Shown: positions 1-9,102 of the stretch, in pieces | Layout of the letters: every line of letters begins with the position of its first letter | Numbering within the stretch: the first letter of the stretch is position 1 | Source of the DNA: Alphaproteobacteria bacterium MarineAlpha3_Bin3 | GTDB taxonomy: Bacteria > Pseudomonadota > Alphaproteobacteria > Rhodospirillales > Casp-alpha2 | Reading direction: 5' to 3' | Length of the DNA: 10,183 nt | Assembly (NCBI GenBank): GCA_002938075.1 | Contig: PTLK01000053.1 | Location: forward strand, 1 to 10,183 | Made by a program: the position numbers and the translations under genes | Notes under the pieces: generated by a model | Told to the model about the DNA's origin: nothing | Database searches by the model: none | The model's input: the letters and a program-made list of their open reading frames with translations, nothing else

Positions 1-2848
1 CTTTGTCCCCTTCGGCCTCCCCGGCCCCGTCAACCTCCGGGGGCTCTTCTTCGCCCTCTTCATTACCCTGGGGCGCGGCCTCGGCTTCCGGACCCCCGTT
101 CTCTCCCTCTTCGGCCTCGTCCCCCTCTTCGTCGTCGCCGTTGACGTCGCGGAGGCGTGACACCGACACCACCTGTTCGCCATCGGCGGTGTTGAAGATG
201 CTCACCCCGCGGCTGGAACGGCCGACGATGCTGATCTTGTCGATGGAGCAGCGGATGATCTGCCCGCTGTCCGACACCATGACGATCTGATCGCTGTCGA
301 GCACCGTAAATGCCGCCGCGACATGGGTTTTCTTCTTGCCCCGGGCGAGGTCGATGTTGGCGATACCCTGGCCGCCACGCTCGGCGATCCGGTATTCATA
401 GGCCGACGACCGCTTGCCCAGGCCATCGGCGGCGATGGTCAGCAAGTATTCCTCTTCCTCGGCCATGCGCACGAATTTTTCCTCGTTCAGCTTCATCACC
501 AACTCCTCGTCCCGGGCCTTATCCTCAGCGCGCTTGGTGTAATCGCCGCCCTTCAGGCGCCGGGCGGCGTTGACCGCGGCCAGGTATTCGTCGCGCTCCT
601 CGACCCCGACCTTGACGTGGCGGAGCACCGACATGGCGATCACCTCGTCGCCCTTGGCCAGTTTTATTCCGCGCACGCCCTTCGAGTCGCGGCCGACGAA
701 CACGCGCACGCCGGTAACCGGGAAGCGGATGCATTTGCCGCCATGCGCGCTGAGCAGGATGTCGTCGTCCTCGGTGCAGGTGCGCACCCGGACCAGCTTG
801 TCGCCGTCAGCCAGCTTCATGGCGATCTTGCCGTTGGCCTTGACGTTGACGAAATCCTTCAGCGAATTGCGCCGGACCCCGCCCGACTCGGTGGCGAACA
901 TGACGAAAAGTTCGCCCCAGGCGTCCTCGTCCTCGGGCAGCGGCATCATCGTCGTGATGGTCTCTCCCTCGTCGAGCGGCAAAAGGTTGATCAGCGCCCG
1001 GCCTCGGGCCTGCGGGGTGCCGAGAGGCAGCTTGTAGACCTTGAGCTTGTAAACGATACCGGTGGAAGAGAAGAACAGCACCGGCGTGTGGGTGTTGACG
1101 ACGAACACCTGGTTGACGAAGTCTTCCTCGTGGGTGCTCATGCCGGCCCGGCCCTTGCCGCCGCGGCGCTGGGCGCGGTAGGTCGAAAGCGGCACCCTTT
1201 TGACGTATCCGGTGTTGGTGACCGTGACCACCATGTCCTCGCGCTGGATCAGGTCTTCGATGTCGTGCTCGAACTCGCCCTCGACGATGACCGTGCGTCT
1301 AGCGTCGGCGAACTGTTCCTTCATCTCCAGAAGCTCTCGGCGTAGCAGCGCATAGAGCTTGTCCCGGGACCCCAGGAGGACGAGGTATTTGCCGATCCGG
1401 TCGCCCAACTCCTTGAGTTCGTCGCCGATCTTGCCCCTCTCCAGCCCGGTCAGCCGGTGCAGGCGCAGTTCCAGGATCGCCTTGGCCTGGGTTTCGGAAA
1501 ACTTGTAGACGCCCTTGACGACGGCGCGGCCCGGTTCGTCGAGAAGCTTGATCATGTCCTCGACGCCCTTCGCCGGCCACGCTTTCTTCATCAGGTGCCG
1601 GCGCGCCTGGGCCGGATCCTTGGCGGCGCGGATTAGTTTGATCACCTCGTCGATGTTGATCACGGCGACGGCGAGGCCGGCCAGCATGTGGGCCTTTTCC
1701 CGCGCCCTGCCGAGCTCATGAATGGTGCGCCGGCGGATGACCTCCTCGCGGAACTCGACGAAGGCGGTAATGATCTGCTTTAGGTTCATCAACTGCGGCT
1801 GGCCGCGGTGCAGGGCCAGCATGTTGACGCCGAAGCTGCTCTGCAGCGGCGTGAACCGGAACAACTGCGCCAGCACCACTTCGGGTTCGGCGCTGCGCTT
1901 CAATTCGACGACCACGCGCACGCCCTTGCGGTCGGATTCGTCGCGCAGGTCCGAGATTCCTTCGATCCGCTTGTCGCGCACGACCTCGGCGATGATCTCG
2001 ACCATCCGCGCCTTGTTCACCTGATAGGGAACCTCGTGGATGATGATCGCCTGGCGGTCCTTGCGCACCTCCTCGAACGAGGTCTTACCGCGCATGACCA
2101 CCGAGCCGCGGCCGGTGTGATAGGCCTGCAGGATGCCGGACCTGCCCATGATCAGCCCGCCGGTCGGGAAATCGGGGCCCTGGACGTGGTTTTCGATCAA
2201 TTGTTCGATGGCAATGTCGGGGTTGTCGACATAGGCGCAGCAGGCGTCGATGACCTCGCCTAGGTTATGGGGCGGGATGTTGGTGGCCATGCCGACGGCG
2301 ATGCCGCCGGCGCCGTTGACCAAAAGGGTGGGGAACCCGGCCGGCAGGACCGACGGTTCGTTCACCGTTTCGTCGTAGTTGGGCTTGAAATCGACGGTAT
2401 CCTTGTCGATGTCCTCGAGCAGCGCGTGGGCGGCGCGGGTCAGGCGGGCCTCGGTGTAGCGCATGGCCGCCGCCCGGTCGCCGTCCATGGAGCCGAAGTT
2501 GCCCTGGGCGTCGATCAGCATCAGGCGGAGCGAGAAGTTCTGCGCCATCCGTACCATGGCGTCGTAGATGGCCTGGTCGCCGTGGGGATGGTACTTACCC
2601 ATGACGTCGCCGACGATGCGCGCCGATTTGCGGAACGGCTTGTTGTATTCGTAGCCGCTTTCCTTCATCGAAAAGAGAATCCGGCGGTGCACCGGCTTCA
2701 ATCCGTCGCGGACATCGGGCAGCGCGCGCGACACGATCACGCTCATCGCGTAATCGAGATAAGATGACTTCATTTCGTCTTCGATGGAGACCGGCGTTAT
2801 ATAGCCATCGGGGGCCGCGGGCGGGGCGGAATCAGGGGGTGTCGTCAA
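1..2848 (-). CDS. gyrA: DNA gyrase subunit A, 3' end cut by window edge
   Basis: GyrA is the DNA-cleaving and DNA-wrapping subunit of gyrase, the ATP-driven type IIA topoisomerase that adds negative supercoils. 949 codons are visible and the stop lies left of the window. The N-terminal core begins IEDEMKSSYLDYAMSVIVSR (residues 22-41). The catalytic pair is Arg130-Tyr131 (MRYTEARL), equal to E. coli Arg121-Tyr122. The GyrA box QRRGGKG at residues 560-566 marks the wrapping domain. From about residue 903 there is a long acidic tail rich in Glu, Asp and Gly; 949 or more residues exceeds the 875 of E. coli, mostly because of this tail. The start is TTG at 2848: an in-frame TGA lies six codons upstream of it, AGGA sits about 8 nt ahead, and the only other early start (ATG at 2773) would cut into conserved sequence. 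In the quinolone-determining region HPHGDQAIYD, Gln92 replaces E. coli Ser83 while Asp96 (Asp87) is kept. The gene lies downstream of ssb on the same strand. Confidence 0.97.
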   Translation of the reverse strand, partial: MTTPPDSAPPAAPDGYITPVSIEDEMKSSYLDYAMSVIVSRALPDVRDGLKPVHRRILFSMKESGYEYNKPFRKSARIVGDVMGKYHPHGDQAIYDAMVRMAQNFSLRLMLIDAQGNFGSMDGDRAAAMRYTEARLTRAAHALLEDIDKDTVDFKPNYDETVNEPSVLPAGFPTLLVNGAGGIAVGMATNIPPHNLGEVIDACCAYVDNPDIAIEQLIENHVQGPDFPTGGLIMGRSGILQAYHTGRGSVVMRGKTSFEEVRKDRQAIIIHEVPYQVNKARMVEIIAEVVRDKRIEGISDLRDESDRKGVRVVVELKRSAEPEVVLAQLFRFTPLQSSFGVNMLALHRGQPQLMNLKQIITAFVEFREEVIRRRTIHELGRAREKAHMLAGLAVAVINIDEVIKLIRAAKDPAQARRHLMKKAWPAKGVEDMIKLLDEPGRAVVKGVYKFSETQAKAILELRLHRLTGLERGKIGDELKELGDRIGKYLVLLGSRDKLYALLRRELLEMKEQFADARRTVIVEGEFEHDIEDLIQREDMVVTVTNTGYVKRVPLSTYRAQRRGGKGRAGMSTHEEDFVNQVFVVNTHTPVLFFSSTGIVYKLKVYKLPLGTPQARGRALINLLPLDEGETITTMMPLPEDEDAWGELFVMFATESGGVRRNSLKDFVNVKANGKIAMKLADGDKLVRVRTCTEDDDILLSAHGGKCIRFPVTGVRVFVGRDSKGVRGIKLAKGDEVIAMSVLRHVKVGVEERDEYLAAVNAARRLKGGDYTKRAEDKARDEELVMKLNEEKFVRMAEEEEYLLTIAADGLGKRSSAYEYRIAERGGQGIANIDLARGKKKTHVAAAFTVLDSDQIVMVSDSGQIIRCSIDKISIVGRSSRGVSIFNTADGEQVVSVSRLRDVNGDDEEGDEAEEGENGGPEAEAAPQGNEEGEEEPPEVDGAGEAEGDK

Positions 2849-2923
2849 AGGATTTTTCCTGTTTTTTCAGGCGCTTAGAGGACCCGCGCCAGGGCCGGCC
2901 CCGGGCCACCGCCGGGACGGTCA

Positions 2924-2952
2924 AAACTAGCATTTTTGGCACTCGCAAACAA
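2924..2952 (-). promoter_or_regulatory. possible weak promoter for gyrA
   Basis: Reading leftward, TTGTTT (2952-2947), a 17-nt spacer and TAGTTT (2929-2924) have sigma70-like layout in the ssb-gyrA spacer, about 75 nt before the gyrA start. Each hexamer matches the consensus only partly, so this is a suggestion. Readthrough from ssb is the alternative. Confidence 0.25.
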
Positions 2953-2976
2953 CAAAATGACAGGCCGGAATCGGCC

Positions 2977-3008
2977 CTTTTCCGAACCCGTTTCGGGGTC
3001 CGGAAAGG
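2977..3008. other. strong stem-loop between ssb and gyrA
   Basis: Arms 2977-2989 and 2996-3008 pair over 13 bp (one G-T wobble read on the plus strand) around a 6-nt loop; the core is TCCGAACCC against GGGTCCGGA. It starts 24 nt after the ssb stop. On the ssb-gyrA transcript it is followed by AAAA-free, GC-rich sequence, not a U run, so it is not a classical intrinsic terminator. It could be an RNA 3'-end stabiliser, a processing site or a partial attenuator separating ssb from gyrA expression. A smaller GGCCG/CGGCC hairpin follows on the gyrA side, and the rest of the 184-bp spacer shows no gene. Confidence 0.5.
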
Positions 3009-3032
3009 TGTCAAATATCGCTTGAAAAACTC

Positions 3033-3530
3033 CTAAAACGGAATTTCGTCGTCGAGCTCGGTGCCCGGGGCTTTGCCGCCGTTGCCGCCGCCGTTGTTGC
3101 CGCTAGGGCCGCTGGCGTCGGCGTTGTCCCATTCGGGCGGCTCACCCGTGGCGGCGTTGTCGCCGGCCCCGGCGGAGCCGCGGGAATCCAGCATCGTCAG
3201 CTCGCCGCGGTAGCGTTGCAGCACTACTTCGGTGCTGTAGCGTTCGTGGCCATCGTTGCCGGTCCACTTACGGGTCTGCAACGCACCCTCGATGTAAACC
3301 TTGGAGCCTTTCTTGAGGTATTTTTCGGCGACGTCGGCGAGCCGTTCGTTGAACAGGACGACCCGGTGCCATTCGGTTTTTTCCCTCGGCTCGCCGGTCT
3401 GCTTGTCTTTCCAGCGCTCCGACGTGGCGACCGAGAAGTTGACGATCTTGGTGCCGTCCTGGGAGAAGCGGACCTCGGGGTCGCGCCCCAGATTGCCGAT
3501 GAGAATGACTTTGTTGATTGACCCTGCCAT
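3033..3530 (-). CDS. ssb: single-stranded DNA-binding protein
   Basis: SSB coats single-stranded DNA in replication, recombination and repair and recruits partner enzymes through its C-terminal tip. The 165-residue protein has an N-terminal OB fold (residues 1 to about 110, opening MAGSINKVILIGNLGRDPEV) with the DNA-stacking aromatics Trp40, Trp54, Phe60 and Trp89. A Gly/Asn/Ala-rich disordered linker follows, and the acidic partner-binding tip is DDEIPF. I chose the ATG at 3530: it gives the family's usual N-terminus and has AGAGGGG about 6 nt upstream. An ATG 33 nt earlier would add 11 residues not seen in the family. The leader of more than 100 nt is GC-rich with several short inverted repeats. 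Upstream lies a consensus -35 TTGACA abutting a LexA-type box, so SOS induction is likely. gyrA follows on the same strand. Confidence 0.97.
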   Translation of the reverse strand: MAGSINKVILIGNLGRDPEVRFSQDGTKIVNFSVATSERWKDKQTGEPREKTEWHRVVLFNERLADVAEKYLKKGSKVYIEGALQTRKWTGNDGHERYSTEVVLQRYRGELTMLDSRGSAGAGDNAATGEPPEWDNADASGPSGNNGGGNGGKAPGTELDDEIPF

Positions 3531-3647
3531 TGGAACCCCTCTTTGTATGCTGATAACCGGCACAATAAACGGGCCGGGGCCTCGCCGCCAGGGGCCCGAA
3601 CGGTGGAAACCGGGGATAACCCGGCGCCCGGCGGAGGATGGAAAACA

Positions 3648-3676
3648 AGGATTCCTGTTTTCGCCCCTTTTGTCAA
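3648..3676 (-). promoter_or_regulatory. ssb promoter (leftward), -35 next to the SOS box
   Basis: A perfect TTGACA -35 occupies 3676-3671. At 17 nt the -10 is AATCCT (3653-3648), a poor match. It predicts a leader of about 110 nt for ssb. The -35 directly abuts the GTTC-N7-GTTC box, so bound LexA would be expected to hinder RNA polymerase. Confidence 0.55.
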
Positions 3677-3699
3677 GAACAAATAACGAACAAAATAAT
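3670..3699 (+). promoter_or_regulatory. rightward promoter with the SOS box in its spacer
   Basis: TTGTCA (3670-3675, five of six to consensus), an 18-nt spacer and AATAAT (3694-3699, five of six) form a good sigma70-type promoter. Transcription would start near 3706 and run into the small gene at 3775 and possibly uvrA. The LexA-type box fills most of the spacer. The -35 overlaps the leftward ssb -35, because TTGTCAA reads TTGACAA on the other strand. Confidence 0.55.
3677..3691 (-). promoter_or_regulatory. LexA (SOS) operator of alphaproteobacterial type
   Basis: The minus strand reads GTTCGTTATTTGTTC, an exact GTTC-N7-GTTC direct repeat, the known LexA target of alphaproteobacteria (unlike the enterobacterial CTG-N10-CAG). 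It touches the ssb -35 and lies in the spacer of the rightward promoter. ssb and uvrA are classical SOS genes. This is the only such box I find between ssb and uvrA. Confidence 0.8.
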
Positions 3700-3720
3700 C
3701 AAGTGCGGCGTTTACGGTTT

Positions 3721-3747
3721 GTTGACCATAGGCCGCTATCGTTGACC
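3721..3747 (+). repeat. GTTGACC direct repeat upstream of small gene
   Basis: GTTGACC occurs at 3721-3727 and 3741-3747, exactly 20 bp apart (about two helical turns), between the rightward promoter and the small gene. It could be a regulator site. Neither copy has a credible -10 at the right distance, so they do not look like -35 boxes. Confidence 0.35.
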
Positions 3748-3774
3748 TTCACTCGCTAACAGGGGCCGAAAAAT

Positions 3775-3957
3775 ATGAGATATTCGGCGATTTTTGTTGA
3801 TTCGGTCGACAAATGGGCAGTCGTCGACACGCTTTCCGACGATTTCGTGCCGGCGTTCTACGACAGCGAACAAGACGCCGAAAAGGCCGCCAGGTCCGAG
3901 GAAAACCGCTGGACCCGGCTCGTCGCCGGCGCTGTTGTTCCGGCCGCCGCGACCTGA
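3775..3957 (+). CDS. small conserved-looking protein of unknown function
   Basis: I do not recognise this 60-residue protein. It opens MRYSAIFVDSVDKWAVVDTL and continues with an acidic, helix-prone stretch (DSEQDAEKAARSEENRW) and an Ala/Val-rich end. There is no signal peptide, membrane segment or metal motif. The N-terminal part alternates hydrophobic and polar residues as in a small beta hairpin, followed by a helix. It is probably a real gene: AGGGG lies about 9 nt before the ATG, a promoter with an SOS box lies about 70 nt upstream, and a terminator-like hairpin follows about 50 nt after the stop. It sits between ssb and uvrA in the uvrA direction, so co-induction by DNA damage is possible, but a repair role is only inferred from position. 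Confidence 0.6.
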   Translation: MRYSAIFVDSVDKWAVVDTLSDDFVPAFYDSEQDAEKAARSEENRWTRLVAGAVVPAAAT

Positions 3958-4006
3958 AGCGGGACGCCTACCCCCCAGAAAAAACTCTTCCTTGCGCGAC
4001 CCTACC

Positions 4007-4037
4007 GGCCGGGCCCTCCTTCAGGTCCCGGCCTTTT
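4007..4037 (+). terminator. probable intrinsic terminator after the small gene
   Basis: GGCCGGG (4007-4013) pairs with CCCGGCC (4027-4033); CC/GG inside extends the stem to 9 bp with one bulged T, around an 8-nt loop. TTTT follows at once (4034-4037). It lies 50 nt after the small gene's stop and about 100 nt before uvrA, so uvrA would depend on readthrough or its own promoter. A TATATT at 4088-4093 could be a uvrA -10, but no good -35 lies at the right distance. Confidence 0.55.
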
Positions 4038-4135
4038 CCTGGGGTGGGTTATCCTCCTTTGATTCCTTTACGGGGCCGTGGAACCCCTATATTTTTGGTC
4101 GTTTGGGCGGTACCCCGAAAAGCGAGAAATAACCG

Positions 4136-7150
<3,015 letters not shown>

Positions 7151-7390
7151 ACCCGCCAAGAGGCGAGGACGGATGAAATCCGGACGGGGACGTAAACAAC
7201 AGGCGAGGACCTGCCTTCGCGAAGCCTGCTTCGGCAGGCGCAGCCCCGGCAGGGACAAAAATGTTATAAGACGAACGAAAACCTTCATCTCGTGATCTCC
7301 AACGGTCGTGGGGCGCCAATGAGTGTCGGGGGCGCGGATGATAGCCAGGGCGGCACCGGTGATCAATCGGGAATCGAAATGCATTATCCG
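7151..7390. other. convergent spacer between uvrA and CoA-transferase B
   Basis: This 240-bp gap separates two genes that face each other. It holds a 10-bp direct repeat, AGGCGAGGAC at 7161-7170 and 7201-7210 (exactly 40 bp apart), and a hairpin-bearing copy of the repeat found inside uvrA. The part at 7262-7390 shows no recognisable gene or RNA. On the minus strand there, an ATG at 7288 with GGAG 8 nt upstream opens a short frame that runs into the repeat and then antisense to uvrA. I see no hairpin with a U run for either gene. Confidence 0.6.
7194..7261 (+). repeat. second copy of the palindromic repeat, with UUCG hairpin
   Basis: Left end AAACAACAGGCG (7194-7205) and right end 7241-7261 match the copy inside uvrA, including the terminal CAGGGACAAAAA. 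Between them this copy has about 31 extra bases holding CTTCGCGAAG (7215-7224) and a perfect GCCTGC-TTCG-GCAGGC hairpin (7224-7239). CCTGCC (7210-7215) can alternatively pair with GGCAGG (7233-7238). UUCG loops are very stable in RNA, so it may also protect or end the uvrA transcript, though no U run follows. Confidence 0.6.
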
Positions 7391-8203
7391 TTAGGCGCGG
7401 GGCTGGAATACCCGGGCGGCGAAGTCGGGATAGGTCTTGGCGATTTCGGCGGCGATGGTCGAGCGCAGCATTTGAAGCTTCTCGGCCTCCGGTTCCGGGG
7501 TTACGGGGACCGCCCCACCCTCGCCGCCGCCCTCACCTCGTGGCAGGTCGAAATCGAAACCGGTGTTGTCCCGGATTTCCTCGAGCGTATGGCCGGGGTG
7601 GACGGACTGCAGCCGGAACCGCTTCTTCCCGGCCTCGAACGACATCAGGCACAGCCCGGTGACCAGCGCCTTCGGGCCGCCGGGGCGGCGCACCCCGGGC
7701 GGGCTGGTGCCCGGGGCGCTGATGAAGTCGACGCGCTCGACCAGCACCCGGCGGGAATGCTCGGGCGCGAACAGGATCACCTTCGGCACGGTGAAATACA
7801 TGAACGCCGAGCCGAACGAGCCCGGAAACCGCTTGTCAATCTTCGGGTACGAGCCGAGCCCTAAGAGGTTGATGTTGGCCTCGCCGTCGATCTGGGCGCC
7901 GCCGAGGAAAAAGGCGTCGATACGGCCCTGGCCGGCGCAGTCGAAGATCTCCCGTCCGCCATCGGTGTAGGGATTGTTGGCGTCGCCGTGGATGATCGAC
8001 ACCCGGCCGCCAGCACCTGAAACTTCCCGAGCGAGCAGCGCCGCGCATCCGGGGATCGGCGACAGGGCGCCGACGGAGACATGGCCCAGGCCCTCAAGCA
8101 GCCGCGCCATGACGCAGATGATGAATTCCTCGGGCGTGGTGGCGGGTTCGCCCGGGGACGTTTTGGGGGATATTTTTGAGGACGCTGTTTCGGCCTTGCT
8201 CAT
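7391..8203 (-). CDS. class I CoA-transferase-like protein, subunit B (GctB/IpdB type)
   Basis: This 270-residue protein resembles the beta subunits of two-subunit class I CoA-transferases (glutaconate CoA-transferase B, IpdB group), cytosolic enzymes that act on acyl-CoA thioesters. The fold signatures are VMARLLEGLGHVSVGALS (31-48), RIDAFFLGGAQIDGEANINL, a Gly-rich GSFGSAFMYFTVPKVILFAP, RRVLVERVDFISAPG, and near the end the conserved SVHPGHTLEEIRDNTGFDFD. Classical transferases have a catalytic Glu in a YESG-like motif; here the equivalent stretch reads SIIHGDANN (His72-Gly73-Asp74), with no Glu. The first 24 residues are Ser/Pro/Thr-rich and look disordered. The start overlaps the stop of subunit A (ATGA), implying coupled translation and a hetero-oligomer. 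The substrate is unknown: no beta-oxidation, steroid or aromatic pathway genes are in view. A hydrolase-like role, as in IpdAB, is possible. Confidence 0.85.
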   Translation of the reverse strand: MSKAETASSKISPKTSPGEPATTPEEFIICVMARLLEGLGHVSVGALSPIPGCAALLAREVSGAGGRVSIIHGDANNPYTDGGREIFDCAGQGRIDAFFLGGAQIDGEANINLLGLGSYPKIDKRFPGSFGSAFMYFTVPKVILFAPEHSRRVLVERVDFISAPGTSPPGVRRPGGPKALVTGLCLMSFEAGKKRFRLQSVHPGHTLEEIRDNTGFDFDLPRGEGGGEGGAVPVTPEPEAEKLQMLRSTIAAEIAKTYPDFAARVFQPRA

Positions 8204-9072
8204 GATCCGGCCCCCGTCTCGGTCCCGGTCTCGGCCCCCGTCTCGGTTTCGGTCTCGTCCCCCGTCTCGGCGAAGACTTCCCGGTCCAGGTAACGCTTGA
8301 AGCCGTCCCCGGTTTTAGCTTCCTCGGCATAGGCGCGGATATAGTCCGTGTCACGCTCATAATGGCCGGTCAGCCCCAGGGGCCGGGCCCCGCCTTCGGC
8401 AACCGCGATGGCAGTGACGTACAACCCCGACAGCGTCCCCGCCGCCGTCGCCTCGTCGTCGAGGAAATCCCTGTCCTCGACCGCCTCGACGGTGACCAGG
8501 GTGGCGGCGGCAGCGTGGGCCATGGTCACCAGTTCGCGGCGGCGTCCGATCCAGACGTTGCCCTCGGTGTCGGCCCGGGGGCTGTGAAAAACGGTGACGT
8601 CGGGCTTGATCGCCGGCAACAGCACCACCGGCCCGCCGCCCTGGCCCAGGGGGTCGTCGACGACCTTCCAATCGTCCCGGTTGTCGACCAGGTCCGAACC
8701 GACGAGCCCGCCCAGGGGCATGAAGTCGACCCCCTTCTCGGACGCCTGCAACGCGGTGTGGATGGCCGGACAGGTGGAATCGCGCATGTCGAGGGCGCCG
8801 CCTTCGACGGCCTCGGAAAACCGCGGCGCCGGACCCGCTTCGCCGAGGCTGACGGCGGCCGACTCCAGGGTCTTCACCGCCCCGGCCCCGATCAGCAGGT
8901 CGGCGGCCAGGCCGCCGATGGGCACCGTCAACAGGTGCAGGTCCTTGACCCGACGGCGGATCAGGGCCCGGATCAAGGCCATGGGCACCCAGCTATATTC
9001 GGGCGCCAGCGCCAGAAGCGCCCCGTCGGGCACCCGGGCGGCCAGGCTTTCAAGGTCTTCCATGGACGTCAT
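8200..9072 (-). CDS. class I CoA-transferase-like protein, subunit A (GctA/IpdA type)
   Basis: Partner alpha subunit of the downstream B gene, 290 residues. It shows family features: VPDGALLALAPEYSWVPMAL followed by IRALIRRRVKDLHLLTVPIGG, then GLVGSDLVDN (a glycine-rich CoA-site-like loop), AIKPDVTVFHSPRADTEGNVWIG and TLVTVEAVED. After residue about 262 the protein ends in a low-complexity Glu/Thr/Gly tail encoded by 12-bp tandem repeats. Two ATGs compete (9072 and 9063, giving MTSMEDLE or MEDLE); neither has a clear ribosome site, and an in-frame TAG 30 nt upstream, the stop of the pentapeptide gene, rules out a longer start. Translation may therefore rely on coupling to the upstream gene. 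The function is acyl-CoA transfer or CoA-thioester/ring hydrolysis; the substrate cannot be read from context. Confidence 0.85.
   Translation of the reverse strand: MTSMEDLESLAARVPDGALLALAPEYSWVPMALIRALIRRRVKDLHLLTVPIGGLAADLLIGAGAVKTLESAAVSLGEAGPAPRFSEAVEGGALDMRDSTCPAIHTALQASEKGVDFMPLGGLVGSDLVDNRDDWKVVDDPLGQGGGPVVLLPAIKPDVTVFHSPRADTEGNVWIGRRRELVTMAHAAAATLVTVEAVEDRDFLDDEATAAGTLSGLYVTAIAVAEGGARPLGLTGHYERDTDYIRAYAEEAKTGDGFKRYLDREVFAETGDETETETGAETGTETGAGS
8216..8272 (-). repeat. 12-bp tandem repeat at the 3' end of subunit A
   Basis: On the plus strand GTCTCGG-type units start at 8216, 8228, 8240, 8252 and 8264: four full 12-bp copies and a partial fifth, with differences mainly in the second half. 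As 12 is divisible by three, copy changes keep frame; each unit encodes four residues (ETGA, ETGT or ETET like). The array ends 13 bp before the subunit B start codon. Confidence 0.75.
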
Positions 9073-9102
9073 CGGCGGGTGATGGAAGGGACCGGGCGGC
9101 GC

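Noticed and set aside
1..20. Third copy of the uvrA repeat at the gyrA end (GGGGACAAAG on the minus strand)
   Set aside because: Only about ten bases resemble the repeat tail, and they fit the acidic Glu/Gly/Asp coding run of gyrA; the sequence beyond the edge is not visible.
323..1345. 340-codon open frame on the plus strand
   Set aside because: It lies wholly antisense to gyrA, whose frame is certain. Long mirror frames are expected in GC-rich codon-biased genes. The same applies to 1808-2263 and 2267-2767.
2832..3014. 60-codon minus-strand frame between ssb and gyrA
   Set aside because: It overlaps the gyrA start and the stem-loop, has no clear ribosome site, and has an Arg/Lys-rich product with no family features.
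3531..3563. 11-residue N-terminal extension of SSB
   Set aside because: The added residues are not found in the family, and the ribosome site AGAGGGG lies just before the ATG at 3530.
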